Below are positions 1 to 17,142 of a stretch of DNA of 64,000 nt, in pieces. Positions within the stretch are counted from its first letter, which is position 1, and every line of letters begins with the position of its first letter. The translations under genes and the position numbers were made by a program. The notes below the pieces were generated by a model. It saw only the letters and a program-made list of their open reading frames with translations, did no database searches and was not told the origin of the DNA. The DNA comes from Selaginella moellendorffii (Eukaryota > Streptophyta > Lycopodiopsida > Selaginellales > Selaginellaceae), in contig NW_003314333.1 of NCBI RefSeq assembly GCF_000143415.4, positions 186,001-250,000 on the forward strand. Direction: 5' to 3'.

Positions 1-929
1 AGAGTGTCGCAAATGTGACTTCGGGTATTGAAAGATACTTGTCAACTAGTCCTTACAGACACTCTTTCCTTACTGCCATGACAGCAGGAGGTCGGTACTG
101 CTGGTTCCCTTTATTGGCCCCTCTTGTCCAAGTGTTAGTAAACTGGACTTAGCATCTGTACTTGGCCAGATGAGCATAAGGACGGAATTCCTAAGTGTCT
201 ATTTGGCCAAGCATACTTGGCCCGGCTTTTTAATTCTCTTTTGCTCTGTCTTGCACTGGCTTGGCAAGAACCCTTGCGTATTGAGACTAGTCCCTCAATA
301 TCGCCAGATGATAGCTTACCGTGTTTGCCAAACACCCTCGCTATCACACCCTTTGTGTAGTCTCATTTCGGTCCCAAATACTATTTATGGAAAGTGTCTA
401 GATTTGCTCATTTGGCATATTTACAAATGTAGAGGTCGGCCTGAACATAATGGTGTTCGTCCCGTGTCCAAATTTGCAATCTAAGGACATTCCATATTTA
501 GTAAGTTTCGAGCTTGTCCCAGAGACTAACTCTTAGTACTAAGGGAGGTTTGGGGTGAAAGCCCAAAGTGTGTGTTCCTCAAGGGGGGGGGGGGATATGA
601 GGGGTTCCAAATGTATAGTAGGGATAGTGGTTGGAATGCATGTCTGACCATCTGAGACATTAGTTTGGCTCCCACTGGGCTGTGTCACTCCTTGTTTTGC
701 GTTCGGCTTGGGTCTAAGCCCAAGCTCCACGCTGCTCTAGTCGGTGGAGTACCCTCCTCCTCGTGTTAGGCCACCAGTATGCCAAAATTGTGCCAGACTC
801 CGTCTGACACCATTTTGCGTGCAAGTGCTGGATACAGGGAGCTAGTGCTCGTGGGATTGTACCAGACCCTTGTTTCGTAGCGTAACAGGCTTGGAGTTTG
901 GCTCCAAATTTAGGTGCACTACAAAAGGT
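1..929. other. Left-edge non-coding sequence, partly repeat
   Basis: No supported gene. A G homopolymer of about a dozen bases lies near 582-594. From about 590 to 870 the sequence matches, in inverted orientation, the repeat at about 7050-7330. Shared landmarks include a 'tccaaatgtatagtag' block and a 'gcgttcggcttgggt' block. This may be the LTR or leader of the element whose decayed coding region starts near 930. A matching 3' LTR was not found, so the element's ends are unresolved. Confidence 0.5.
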
Positions 930-1137
930 AAAGCACCTCAACCTACGGCACGAGTGGTGGAAGTCCAGTCCGACATTGAGAGCGAGGATGGGATCGAGGT
1001 CGAGGCATATGCAGTCACACATGCTTGAAAACAACAAGCCGTGGATGAGGATCGAGATTGGGAGAAAGAGAAGGCTACCGTCCGTCCGTAAGGTATCTTG
1101 TGAATTGAGGAATCTGCAGGAAAAGGTCGTATAGCGA

Positions 1138-2061
1138 TTGTCCCCGAAGAAGTCGGACACGCTGATTACAATCAAAGATGAACCAATGACCAGTGGTTTA
1201 CAATTGGAGGAATCGCAACAGCAAGGCAATCCTCTGAATGAAGAACTGGGTGAAAGACTGGTGGAACTCATCATGGAGAGACCCGTCACGCTCAATGTTG
1301 GAGAATTGATCACAGTAGCACCCTACCTATGTGATCATCTGTACAACACACCAGGTCAGCAAGTTAGACGATTGGCGGAGTTGGAAGTTCACAAGGTTGA
1401 GGTTGAACCGGATTGGGACGAGGAGGTACCCAGCATCACCCTAAACATCAGGAGGAACGAGATCCGCAATGTTCCAATTGACGGCAGATCAGGTGTAAAC
1501 ATTATCACAGAAGAGGCATACCGACGATATGGGCTGGGACCAGCAAATCCAGCACCCTTTTTGGTCCGAATGGCAGATCAAAGTAAGGTACGTCCAACAG
1601 GGATTCTCCGAGGGGTACAACTGAAGGTTAGAGGTTTCCACTATTCAACCAACCTAATTGTGTTGAGGATGAATAGTATGAAACACCCATACCAAATACT
1701 CCTTGGACAACCTTGGTTACGTCAGGCACGAGTCCTACATGACTGGGAAGCGAATGCCTTAACCATTCAAAAGAATGATCAGCGGTTACTGATATCCTTG
1801 AATCCGAAAACACGACTACCAAAATCAAGTACCCCGCGCGACATTGAGGATTACAACTGGCAGTCCGGATTGAGCGACGAGGATGAGGATGCTTTGTTAA
1901 AATGTAATCCTGATCTTGTGCAGATTGCAGAAGTGGATCTGTACCAGACGACGGTGGATTCCACGGATGCCATGAAGAACTTGGGTCTCACAGAGAAGTT
2001 TGTGAAACCAAGTGTGAAGAATGTGCGAGAAGAATCAGTGGAAAAACTGATTGAGCAATGA
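1138..2061 (+). pseudogene. Retrotransposon protease (retropepsin-like) fragment
   Basis: A 307-codon open stretch with no ATG at its beginning (it follows a stop at 1133-1135), so it is part of a broken polyprotein. Around residues 103-200 it shows a retropepsin-like fold: a beta-strand leading to D-G-R-S-G-V-N-I (active-site Asp near 1480), then 'MADQSK', and a late 'ILLGQPWLRQ' strand-loop typical of plant Ty3/gypsy proteases. In these elements the active site is commonly D-G-x-S rather than D-T/S-G. The upstream acidic part (residues 1-90) is probably gag/protease linker. The frame ends at TGA 2059-2061 and resumes in the same frame as the integrase tail. Confidence 0.7.
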
Positions 2062-2064
2062 GAC

Positions 2065-3300
2065 GAGAAGTGCTTGGAAGCGTACTACCACATCCACGCT
2101 ATGCAGTCAAGGCAGAAGGCATGGCATGATCGTGCGATGCACAGTCATCAACGGGATCCTATCTGTGTTGGTGACTGGGTATATCACTACCAGGGTAAGA
2201 TCAAACCTATTGGTCATAAGTTTGTGCCCAAGTGGAAAGGTCCGTATGTTGTGCGTGAGGTTAACCTCAACAGCAATGTACGACTTGAGGAACCAAACGA
2301 TCCTGATGCTCAACATAGCACCAACATCAACAAGCTGACCAAGCTGCGACGTAACCCTCCACTCTTACTGCCCGAGACAGATGGTCAGGTAAGTCTGGGA
2401 GAGCCTCTACCAGCGATAGATGAAGAGTCCGAGTCAGAAAAGGAGCGAGAGGAGGAAGAAGCTGAAGTAGAAGCCTGGCGTACGGAAGTACACTGGGAGA
2501 AATCGAGCGATGAAGACACTGGCGAAATGGAAGTTAAGATGAAACTACGGGATACATACGGAAAACCGGAAAAGGAGTTCGATTGGCATTGGATCATGAG
2601 GACACCGCTGCACAAGTATGCACAACATCAAGTCAACATCAATCAGGAGATCACGGAGTATGCGATCAGAGGATTCCACGTGGAGCAAAGGATGTTGTGT
2701 TTTGAAGGAAGAGAAACACCAGTGACCGAAGCAAAAATTCGAAAGGCATTTGACATTCCTCAAGTAGGAGGAGAAGTCGATTCTACACGAGAAATTCCAA
2801 CTGACACCAAGTGGTTGGAACCGTATTTACGGACGAAGGATCTGGGGGGTACAACCCATTTGTCCTATGGCAAGAAGGCGTTGGCACCTGGCTTCCAAAG
2901 ACGGATAGTCACACTGGCACATGCGTTGGATTATGAGGATGGACTACAAGGAGTTAGACTGGAAGTGATGTGGATCTTTCACCACTTCCACAACGAATAT
3001 CCTATTGATTGGGTGAGCATACTTTTAAAGCAGATGGTTAATGCAGTGTAGCGGGTGCAAGAAGCGAGAGATATCGGGGGACGCATCCCGATCCAATCAC
3101 AGCTACTCTACATTATTATTACAACGGAGCCCAAATTAAGACGATTAATTTCACTGCACGGTGGCCAAGATATTAAGTCCCAATTATTTTTCTGTGGGCA
3201 ACCAAAGTGGGACCTCAACCGTTGGCATGGTCAGGATGAATCGTCGTTTATGGGAGGAAAAGCCAAAAGAAGTTCCGACGGAGGAAAACACGATTAGGGT
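2065..3300 (+). pseudogene. Integrase C-terminal domain fused to acidic 3' ORF, part 1
   Basis: The first ~90 codons match the Ty3/gypsy integrase tail: 'GDWVYHYQGK', then 'KFVPKWKGPYVV' and 'NINKLTKLRR'. This SH3-like module normally follows the integrase catalytic core, which is missing here. An acidic linker rich in E/S/D follows (about 2400-2550), then about 200 residues of unrecognised globular sequence. These include 'RGFHVEQRMLCFEGRETPV', a pattern that recalls the plant retrotransposon-associated domain often labelled 'putative plant transposon protein' (weak inference). The frame is interrupted by TAG at 3049-3051 and continues in the same frame to TAG at 3295. Confidence 0.6.
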
Positions 3301-5273
3301 TTCTAAGTCGGAGCCAACGGTTGCATTTTTGACAGTGTTCACCATCAGAGAAAACACAACCAGGATGACGGCAATCGCAAGTTCTTCTCTCCTACCGCTC
3401 AAGGCGAAGAAGGCAAGGTGCGAGGGGAAGAACACCGACAGTGCCTGGTTCAACGACCGCAAACTGGGAGGTAACTTCAAATTGCTTAGAGAAGGGTTGA
3501 TCGGACCATCTCCGGAGGAAGAGCGGTTTTACTCGCAGATGATGATGGCGATGGATCCAAGCAGGGGAACCATCTGATCCTGTTGAATAACAAGTTCTTC
3601 AGCAAGGTGTTCGAGTTCCCCAATGAGGTGTATGAGATGGAGGAGCCGCTGTCGAAGATCTACAACGAGTATAGGCCATACCTGAAGTAGGGGACGACCT
3701 GGGAGGAACATCTCGCAAGGAGAATGAAGACCAGGGGGCTGCAGCTATCCGAGTTCTGTGCCGAGGTGGTAGCAGTACTTCGCCCTCTTAGCGTGATCAT
3801 GGGTTGCAGGAACAACCCGAAGAGCGTCCCCGTCAACGTGCTGTGGGCGTTCATCGCAGCGGATCGGAATTGGTTCATGAACTGGGCTATGATTTTTCAG
3901 GGGTCGTTTTTCCAAGTAGTCAAGACGGCGAGGAAGTTGATGATGAAGAACAATGGTGGCGACACCATCCTCTACCCATTTCTGGCTCACATGTCTACAT
4001 TCCTTGATCTGAGGGTTGGGGACTACTACAAGTTTCGGCCCTACAGAATGCTGACCGACATCCCGGATCATCGGACAACTATGGCGTTCCTCAAGCGTGT
4101 GGAGACGGAGGAGGATGGCCTGTTCCGACTTTTAAAGCTGGGGGAACCCACAGACCGAGTGGTCACGGGGATTGAAGAGGAAGAGACGGACACAGGTGAA
4201 GAAGATGGACCAGCCGCAGGATCAGGATGGGGTGGACTGTACATCGACACCTTGTCCAAGGAGGGAGTTCAGCTCTACTTCGACGAGACGGCCCGAACAC
4301 ATCCGGTTCCGCGACTGGATACCCCACCACAGATCATCCAGATCATTATGACACGTAAGCAGCAGCATGGTAACCCATCCACGCCAACTCCAAGAACGGT
4401 GTTGATGGACTGGGATTGCCCACGTCAGCAAGTAAATCAAGAAAGGCAACTTGCACAAGAAGTTTGCAGGGCGAGGACAGGAAAAGCACCAGTGGAGCCA
4501 AGGGCCAAGAAAGCGGGAGGCTGAGGAGTAGGTGGTTCAGCAGCAGTGCAACTGCCCGCTACACCCCGAGGAGCTCACATCGAGGTAATACCTGTCCACC
4601 CCGCTTCTGCAAACTCCCCAACTCCCCTATGGAGTTCTGCACCACCTTTCGAGATACCGGTAGTCAGAGCCATGGAGGTGACGGATACGGAGCAAGAGCA
4701 CCACCAGGGAGGACGGGAGGAGGAAGTTCCAGCGGACCCGTGGGGTGGGTTTGCTCAAGAACCGGAACCGGAGCCTGCCCAAGTATTGCTCCATCCAACC
4801 GACCCAAACGCCGAAGAGGAGATGGGACGACATCAGGTGTTGGAGCGTGTACCACCGGCACCACTGCCGGAGAACGGACAGCAGGAGGCTGTACCCAACG
4901 TGCGACCCATGGAGGTGGAGCGCTTGTCAAGTCGGCAGGATGAGACACGCAAGCGAGCACGTTCCCCACCCCACAACGGCAAGGGTGAACACCACAAACA
5001 CCGCGGTGATGGAGAAGAGGAACCACGCCAAGAAGCTCGACCTTCTCGTCGCCAACCGTACAAGGACACGGCGCAGATCTTACTGACGCTGGCCCACGAA
5101 GAGGAGATCGGCCAGAAGTTGGAAGGAAGACTCCGTACGATGGAGGAGAAAGTGTCCCAGTTCGAGGGGCATCTGATTGGAGTACAGAAGTTCATCGAAG
5201 AACACCACGAACAGCTCCTCACAGCCATCACCAATCTGTCGGAGCGCGAGCGTGAGGAGTTGCGCCAACTCTG
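3170..5273 (+). pseudogene. Retrotransposon 3' ORF, part 2, with C-terminal coiled coil
   Basis: Coding sequence continues with a frame change near 3170-3580, a stop near 3688 and a TGA at 4522-4524. The segments 3724-4524 and 4525-5273 share one frame, so the TGA splits a single ancestral protein. The N-terminal part has a tryptophan-rich helical region ('NWFMNWAMIFQG'). The middle is acidic and proline-rich (about 4550-5060). The last ~70 residues before 5273 form heptad-like E/L/Q-rich helices, a likely coiled coil. Function is unknown. By position, an accessory or envelope-like ORF downstream of pol is known in several plant Ty3 lineages, but no membrane segment is visible, so an envelope role is not supported. 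Confidence 0.45.
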
Positions 5274-6312
5274 AGAGACCAATGCACGGTATGAGCAGTT
5301 TTTCAGCAACATGCTGCGCCCTCCTGTTCGCACCAAGGGACACTGAGAGGGGGAATTCACCTGGTACAAGCTCACTTCTGTCAGGTCTATCAAGTTCCTT
5401 TCTGCTCGAACCTAAGAGAAATAAAGAAAACTATTTACATGAGAAAATTGCTTCACATAAAAATGAAAAAAAAAGTACAAAAGGAAGGCACATCGATCAA
5501 GCAGTCGACACACTCCGAGGACGGAGTGTCGTTTAAGTCTGGGAGCGTGATAAAGGAAAAAGTCGGACAGAAGGAATATTCTGCAGCACAAGTTCAAACA
5601 TCAAAATGCCGCTAAGTCCCAAACAGTTGGACTCAAGGTCCAACTGCCCAAGTTCCAACCCAACGACTCCAACTTCAGTTTCTCAGCGATCTCGGTTCAA
5701 CACTCTACAGCAGCAACTCTACAATAGACTCGAACACCGGACGGGTACAAATGACCTGGAAGCGGTTACCAGGAGTGGTTGCTAGATGATGACATCCGTA
5801 TTGCAGACACAAACCCAAAAGGACCATGGCGATAAGCACGGACACGTTGCCAAGGACTTAGTTGTGAGAGTGAGAATTTTATCCCATCTCTACTCTGCAC
5901 AAAGGAAAGCTCTGTGAAACTTTTCTTTATCAACTGCTTGTGAGATTTGACTTCCTACTCTGTGTTCCGGGATCAACACCGAGATGCATTTAGTTTTCAC
6001 TCAGTTTTACTTTCTGTTGTACTAATGCATTCACTTGTTTTGGGTTTTTGTTAATTCTGTGGCCTATGCCATCCTTACCCACCTTCATTTTTGTTGACGG
6101 CCAAGTTCTTAGTGTGGATCAAGGAGTTGTACGACCGGCCAATCGTGTAGCCTCTCTTTCTATTCTTGTCAGACTTGTAATCCAACTGGCGACCAAATAC
6201 TCAACTGAGCCAACCATTTCGCAATTTCACCATTCCAACCCCTTTTCCCCTTTCCCCTTTGTTTCCTTCTTTTCTTTGTAACACTTGTTTTTCCATGTTA
6301 ACACCCCAATTT
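5274..6312. other. Probable 3' LTR and flank of the retrotransposon
   Basis: No gene is supported. The sequence 'tgataaag' near 5548 after a purine-rich tract is the best candidate for the 5' edge of a 3' LTR. The LTR end was not recognised and no matching copy is present upstream in the window. Confidence 0.3.
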
Positions 6313-6740
6313 GCTCTTTTCTAGTTTTGAGCATATTGAAATTGGACTCTATGGTTTTATAAAGAATAAATAAGTAAATCTTTGTTGACAAAATGTATCT
6401 ATACATTAATAAAGTCACTCGACCCAAACATATCCATTCGAGAGACAAGATTTACACTAGAGGCAAAGCCTATAGTAGACCTTTTGAAGACAAAGGGGCA
6501 CCCTTACTAACCAATGACTTGATCTAGAAATATACTCCTATTAATAAACTCACTCTTTTCCAATTTTGAGTATATCAAAACTGGATTTTATGATTTTATA
6601 GAGAATAAATAAGTAAATCTTGGTTGACAAAATGTACCTATACATTAGCAAGGTCACTCGACTTAGACATATCTATTCGAGAAACAAGATCTACACTAGA
6701 GGTAGGGCCCATAGTAGACATTTTAAAGACAAAGGTGTTC
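6313..6740. repeat. Direct tandem duplication, ~239-bp period
   Basis: About 180 bp starting near 6313 recurs near 6552. Landmarks 'ttttgagcatatt' (6325) and 'ttttgagtatatc' (6564), and the later 'agacaaagg' (6488 and 6727), are all offset by 239. The two copies are roughly 80-85 percent alike by eye, with mostly transition differences. The units share a 'gaataaataagtaaatctt' block. No coding potential is seen. The family was not identified. Confidence 0.75.
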
Positions 6741-7049
6741 CTGATCAATCTTTCTTTTGTTCCCTCTTTTTGTTAGTGTGTGTAGTGCATGTGGTTTTCA
6801 CCCTTTCTCCTATGGTAATTTACCATAGGATAACCATAAAGTGGAACCTAAACCCTCTATATGCCATGTGTTACATATTATATACCATATATCATGTGTT
6901 CAAAGGACAGTGGAGTGGAACTCGAGTTTCAAGGCTTTGGGCCACTGAATGAAGGAATGGAGCTAAACTCCTAAACTTGTAGCTAAAAAGCGAAAGAACT
7001 AGAGCATGGAGTGACTTTTGAACATTTAGCCCAAGGAGCGAAGGAATAG

Positions 7050-8030
7050 AATCATGAAGTGACTTAGAACAATTTTAGAGTATCTAGCATTCCAATGCTA
7101 AGACCAACATGCAAAATGGAGCTAACCAGAGTTTAGCATTATTTCAGCATATCGATGGCCTAACGCGAGAATGTAAGTACTCCACTGCTAACATGGTGTA
7201 AAACTTGGGCTTAAACCCAAGCCGAACGCAGAACAAAGATAAACACACAAGTGGGAACTAGATTATATCTCAAGTTGGTCAGCCATACCCACTATCCCTA
7301 CTACTATACATTTGGAACCCCCCACAGACCCTTAAAAACAAGGATTTAATCTCCCTAGACTATGCTATGCCTCCTCATATTTTATTTATAATAATACTAT
7401 ATTATTCTTATAAAGACAATGAAAAGATTATAATTATTTTTTAAGTTAAATACTATATCATTATTAAGTATATAAAAAATAACCTGTAATTACTCAATGT
7501 TGCCATCCATACCAGATTTGAAGTGATCATTTCCAATAAAAATATTCCTAAGTGTATAGCCCAAACTAATGTATAGACCAAACTTCTCAGTATACAGCAT
7601 ATAAAACAAAACCAAATATAGTTTAACATAATTTTAATATACTGGTGGCCTAACACGAAGCTATAAGTATTCGAACAACTAATATAGTATGAAATTTAGG
7701 ATTAAACTTAAACTGAATGTAGAACAAGGATATACAAGGTGGTACAAAATAATACAATATCATTCTATTTTATTTTAGAGAAAGGAAACTTGCCAACCAT
7801 ACGTATGTGAAGTTATAATAACCAAATGTGTACCCACTTGGTTCTTTGTGTATACACTAGATAATACTCATTGAAATGCATCCCAACACCAAGATTAATA
7901 TGTAAAACAGAGCCAAACATAGTTTGGCATTATTTCAGCACTTAATACAAAAATATAAATACTCCACTAGTTAATATGGTACAGAAATTAGCCAAATCAA
8001 ATGCAAAACAAATGTACTAAACCCCAAATA
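7050..8030. repeat. Three degenerate copies of a ~270-bp repeat, inverted relative to 590-870
   Basis: Copy A (about 7060-7330), copy B (about 7590-7760) and copy C (about 7860-8020) share the order 'aaaatggagctaacc', 'catatcgatggcctaacgcg', 'taagtactcc', 'aaacccaagccgaacgcag' in progressively AT-richer form. In copy B the last block has become 'aaacttaaactgaatgtag', a pattern of C-to-T and G-to-A change. Copy A is the inverted counterpart of 590-870. The pattern fits methylated transposon relics decaying by deamination (inference). Confidence 0.7.
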
Positions 8031-8178
8031 ATACCCTATCAACCAGACCATTTGAAATGTCATTAACCTTTAGTTTCAATTGGGTGACTTATCCTAACTT
8101 TTTCTACATAAGTATGAAAAGAAGACTATCATAATGAAAGTTCTTGCAACTTCTTCGGCATAAATAGCATTGCAATAC

Positions 8179-15653
<7,475 letters not shown>

Positions 15654-15891
15654 AGCGCGGGTCCTCTTATCCTATCCTCTTCTTCGTCAATAACTAAGAG
15701 GGACTAGGTTCGCAGGAGTCGAACTCGTCACCTAGGGCATTTTCCTAGGACAAAATATCTGAGCCGCCACGGACGAAGCTGAGCCGTTGATGGAGCATCT
15801 GAGCCATCGGGACCGCACGTTCTTTTAAAGACCAATGCGAGGGGGCTAGGGTTTTAGTGAGGGTTTAGAGAGCGCAGCGCAGGGAGGAGCG
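15654..15891. promoter_or_regulatory. Shared divergent promoter region (PHYLLO / glycine-rich gene)
   Basis: Only 238 bp separate the two start codons, so both 5' UTRs and promoters must lie here. It also contains the tRNA-like element at 15690-15775. A 'ttttaaag' stretch near 15825 could be a TATA-like element for the + strand gene, but this is weak. Confidence 0.5.
15690..15775 (-). repeat. tRNA-like / possible SINE fragment
   Basis: On the minus strand the stretch reads an A-box-like 'GGCTCAGATA', a hairpin-capable 'CCTAGGAAAATGCCCTAGG', then a B-box-like 'GAGTTCGACTC' followed by 'CTGCGAACC'. The B box fits the Pol III consensus GTTCRANNC. No full cloverleaf with a valid anticodon loop could be drawn, so it is not called as a tRNA gene. 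A tRNA-derived SINE head or tRNA pseudogene is possible. Confidence 0.3.
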
Positions 15892-17073
15892 ATGGCGATG
15901 AGAAGGTCGGGTGTCGTGGGGCGGCGTCTCCTGCAGAACGCGCTCCGCTACGGTGGGTATCCCGCATTGTCTCATTTTCTTTCGCTTTCTCCGTGACCAC
16001 CTCTCTTTGTTTGGGTTTTGGCAGAAGAGGAGAAGAGGGTGCTTTTTGGGCCTCTCGCGGCGCCTGGCAAGCTCTTCGCTCTGCGCGGCTTCAAAACCCT
16101 GGGCTACCTCAACGCGGAGAGGAGCTGGCCAAGTCCCGATGACAGCGGCAGCGGCGCCACAGGCGCCACCGGTGGCGCGAGCACCGCCACTGGGCCGGTT
16201 GTCCCCGAAGGGAGCACGTCCAGCCGGGAACTTGATGGTAGCAACGCGGCGGCTGGCAACACGGGTGGCGGTGCCGCTGGAGGGGTGGGGACTTACGGCT
16301 CCACTAGCAGCTGGTCCTCTAAGCCAGGCACCGGCAAGACGTGGCCCAACCCGAATGCTCCCAGGGACATTCCCACCTACACCCCCAGCTCCTACAGCAG
16401 CAGCTCCAAGGGTGGTGGTAAGCTGTGGGACAATCCCAATGGCCTCCCCTACTGGGACTCCAAGTGGGATGATCCCACCAAGCCGGAGCTGAGGGCCAAG
16501 GGATGGACGTGGGATCCTAACCCGGCAAACTCCCACATGGGCACCTGGCCTGCCGATCAGCCACCTCCCAACCGGAGCCCGCTTGGCTTCTCTACTCCCA
16601 GGGGTGGCGGTGGCTCTTGGGACCGAGGGCCGAGGAGTAACTTTGGCGGCGGCGGCGGTGGCGGCTTTGGCGGTGGTGGCGGTGGCAACTTCAACCAGGG
16701 TGCCGGAGGGGGCCAGGGCTTCCCACAGGGTGGCGGTGGTGGTGGCTTCCCGCAGGGTGGTGGTGCTCCGGGCAACTTCCCGCAGGGTGGTGGTGCTCCG
16801 GGCAACTTCCCGCAGGGTGGTGGCCAAGGCGGTAGTTTCCAGCAGCAAGGGGCGGGAGGTGGTTTCCAGGGTAATCAAGGCGGTGGTAACTTCCCAGGCA
16901 ATCAGGGTGGTGGTAACATCCCAGGGAATCAGGGCGGCGCTGGCGGCGGTAACTTCCCGGGTGGCGGAGCTGGAGGCAACTTTCCGGGACAGGGAGGGCA
17001 AGGAGGTCAAGGCGGCGGTGGTAACTTCCAAGGAGGCGGTGGAGGTGGTGGCGGCTTTCCGGGTGGCAGATAG
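15892..17073 (+). CDS. Glycine-rich protein with mitochondrial-type presequence
   Basis: Two exons, 15892-15952 and 16025-17073 (intron 72 nt), encode 369 aa. The first 20 residues are Arg-rich and amphipathic without acids ('MAMRRSGVVGRRLLQNALRY'), like a mitochondrial presequence. Residues ~50-200 carry repeated W-x-x-P units ('WPSPDD', 'WPNPNA', 'WDNPNG', 'WDPNPA') set in Ser/Gly-rich sequence. Residues ~215-369 are almost entirely Gly with N/F/P/Q spacers, including repeated 'GGAPGNFPQ' and 'NQGGGNFPG' units. No RNA-recognition or zinc-knuckle motif is seen, so function is unknown. The gene is divergent from PHYLLO and convergent with the next PPR gene, whose stop lies 70 bp away. An open frame on the opposite strand is a composition artefact of GGN codons. 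Confidence 0.8.
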
Positions 17074-17142
17074 ATATGTTTAGCTAAGATATATGTGTGT
17101 TTGCCCTGTGGTTTGCTTTTATTCAACGCGTACACACTTAGT

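Larger units (their letters stand above)
930..5560 (+). mobile_element. Decayed Ty3/gypsy-type LTR retrotransposon, internal region
   Basis: In order, the region shows an acidic gag-like remnant (about 930-1135, interrupted by stops), a retropepsin-like protease (1138-2061), an integrase C-terminal domain (about 2065-2350) and a long 3' coding region to 5273. Reverse transcriptase, RNase H and the integrase catalytic core are absent: protease and integrase tail are joined almost directly in the same frame. A purine-rich tract ending 'tctgggagcg' just before 'tgataaag' (about 5535-5555) resembles the polypurine tract and start of a 3' LTR. In-frame stops near 2059, 3049, 3688 and 4522 and a frame change near 3170-3580 show it is inactive, or is a non-autonomous derivative with mutations. 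No PBS or paired LTR was identified. Confidence 0.7.

Noticed and set aside
2074-5273. Retrotransposon 3' ORF as an envelope gene
   Set aside because: No signal peptide, transmembrane segment or fusion-like region is visible; the C-terminus is a soluble coiled coil.
15865-17031. 388-codon open frame antisense to the glycine-rich gene
   Set aside because: It is produced by the GGN/NCC codon bias of the opposite strand. It is low-complexity Ala/Thr-rich with no domain, and it covers the intron and both exons of a better-supported gene.
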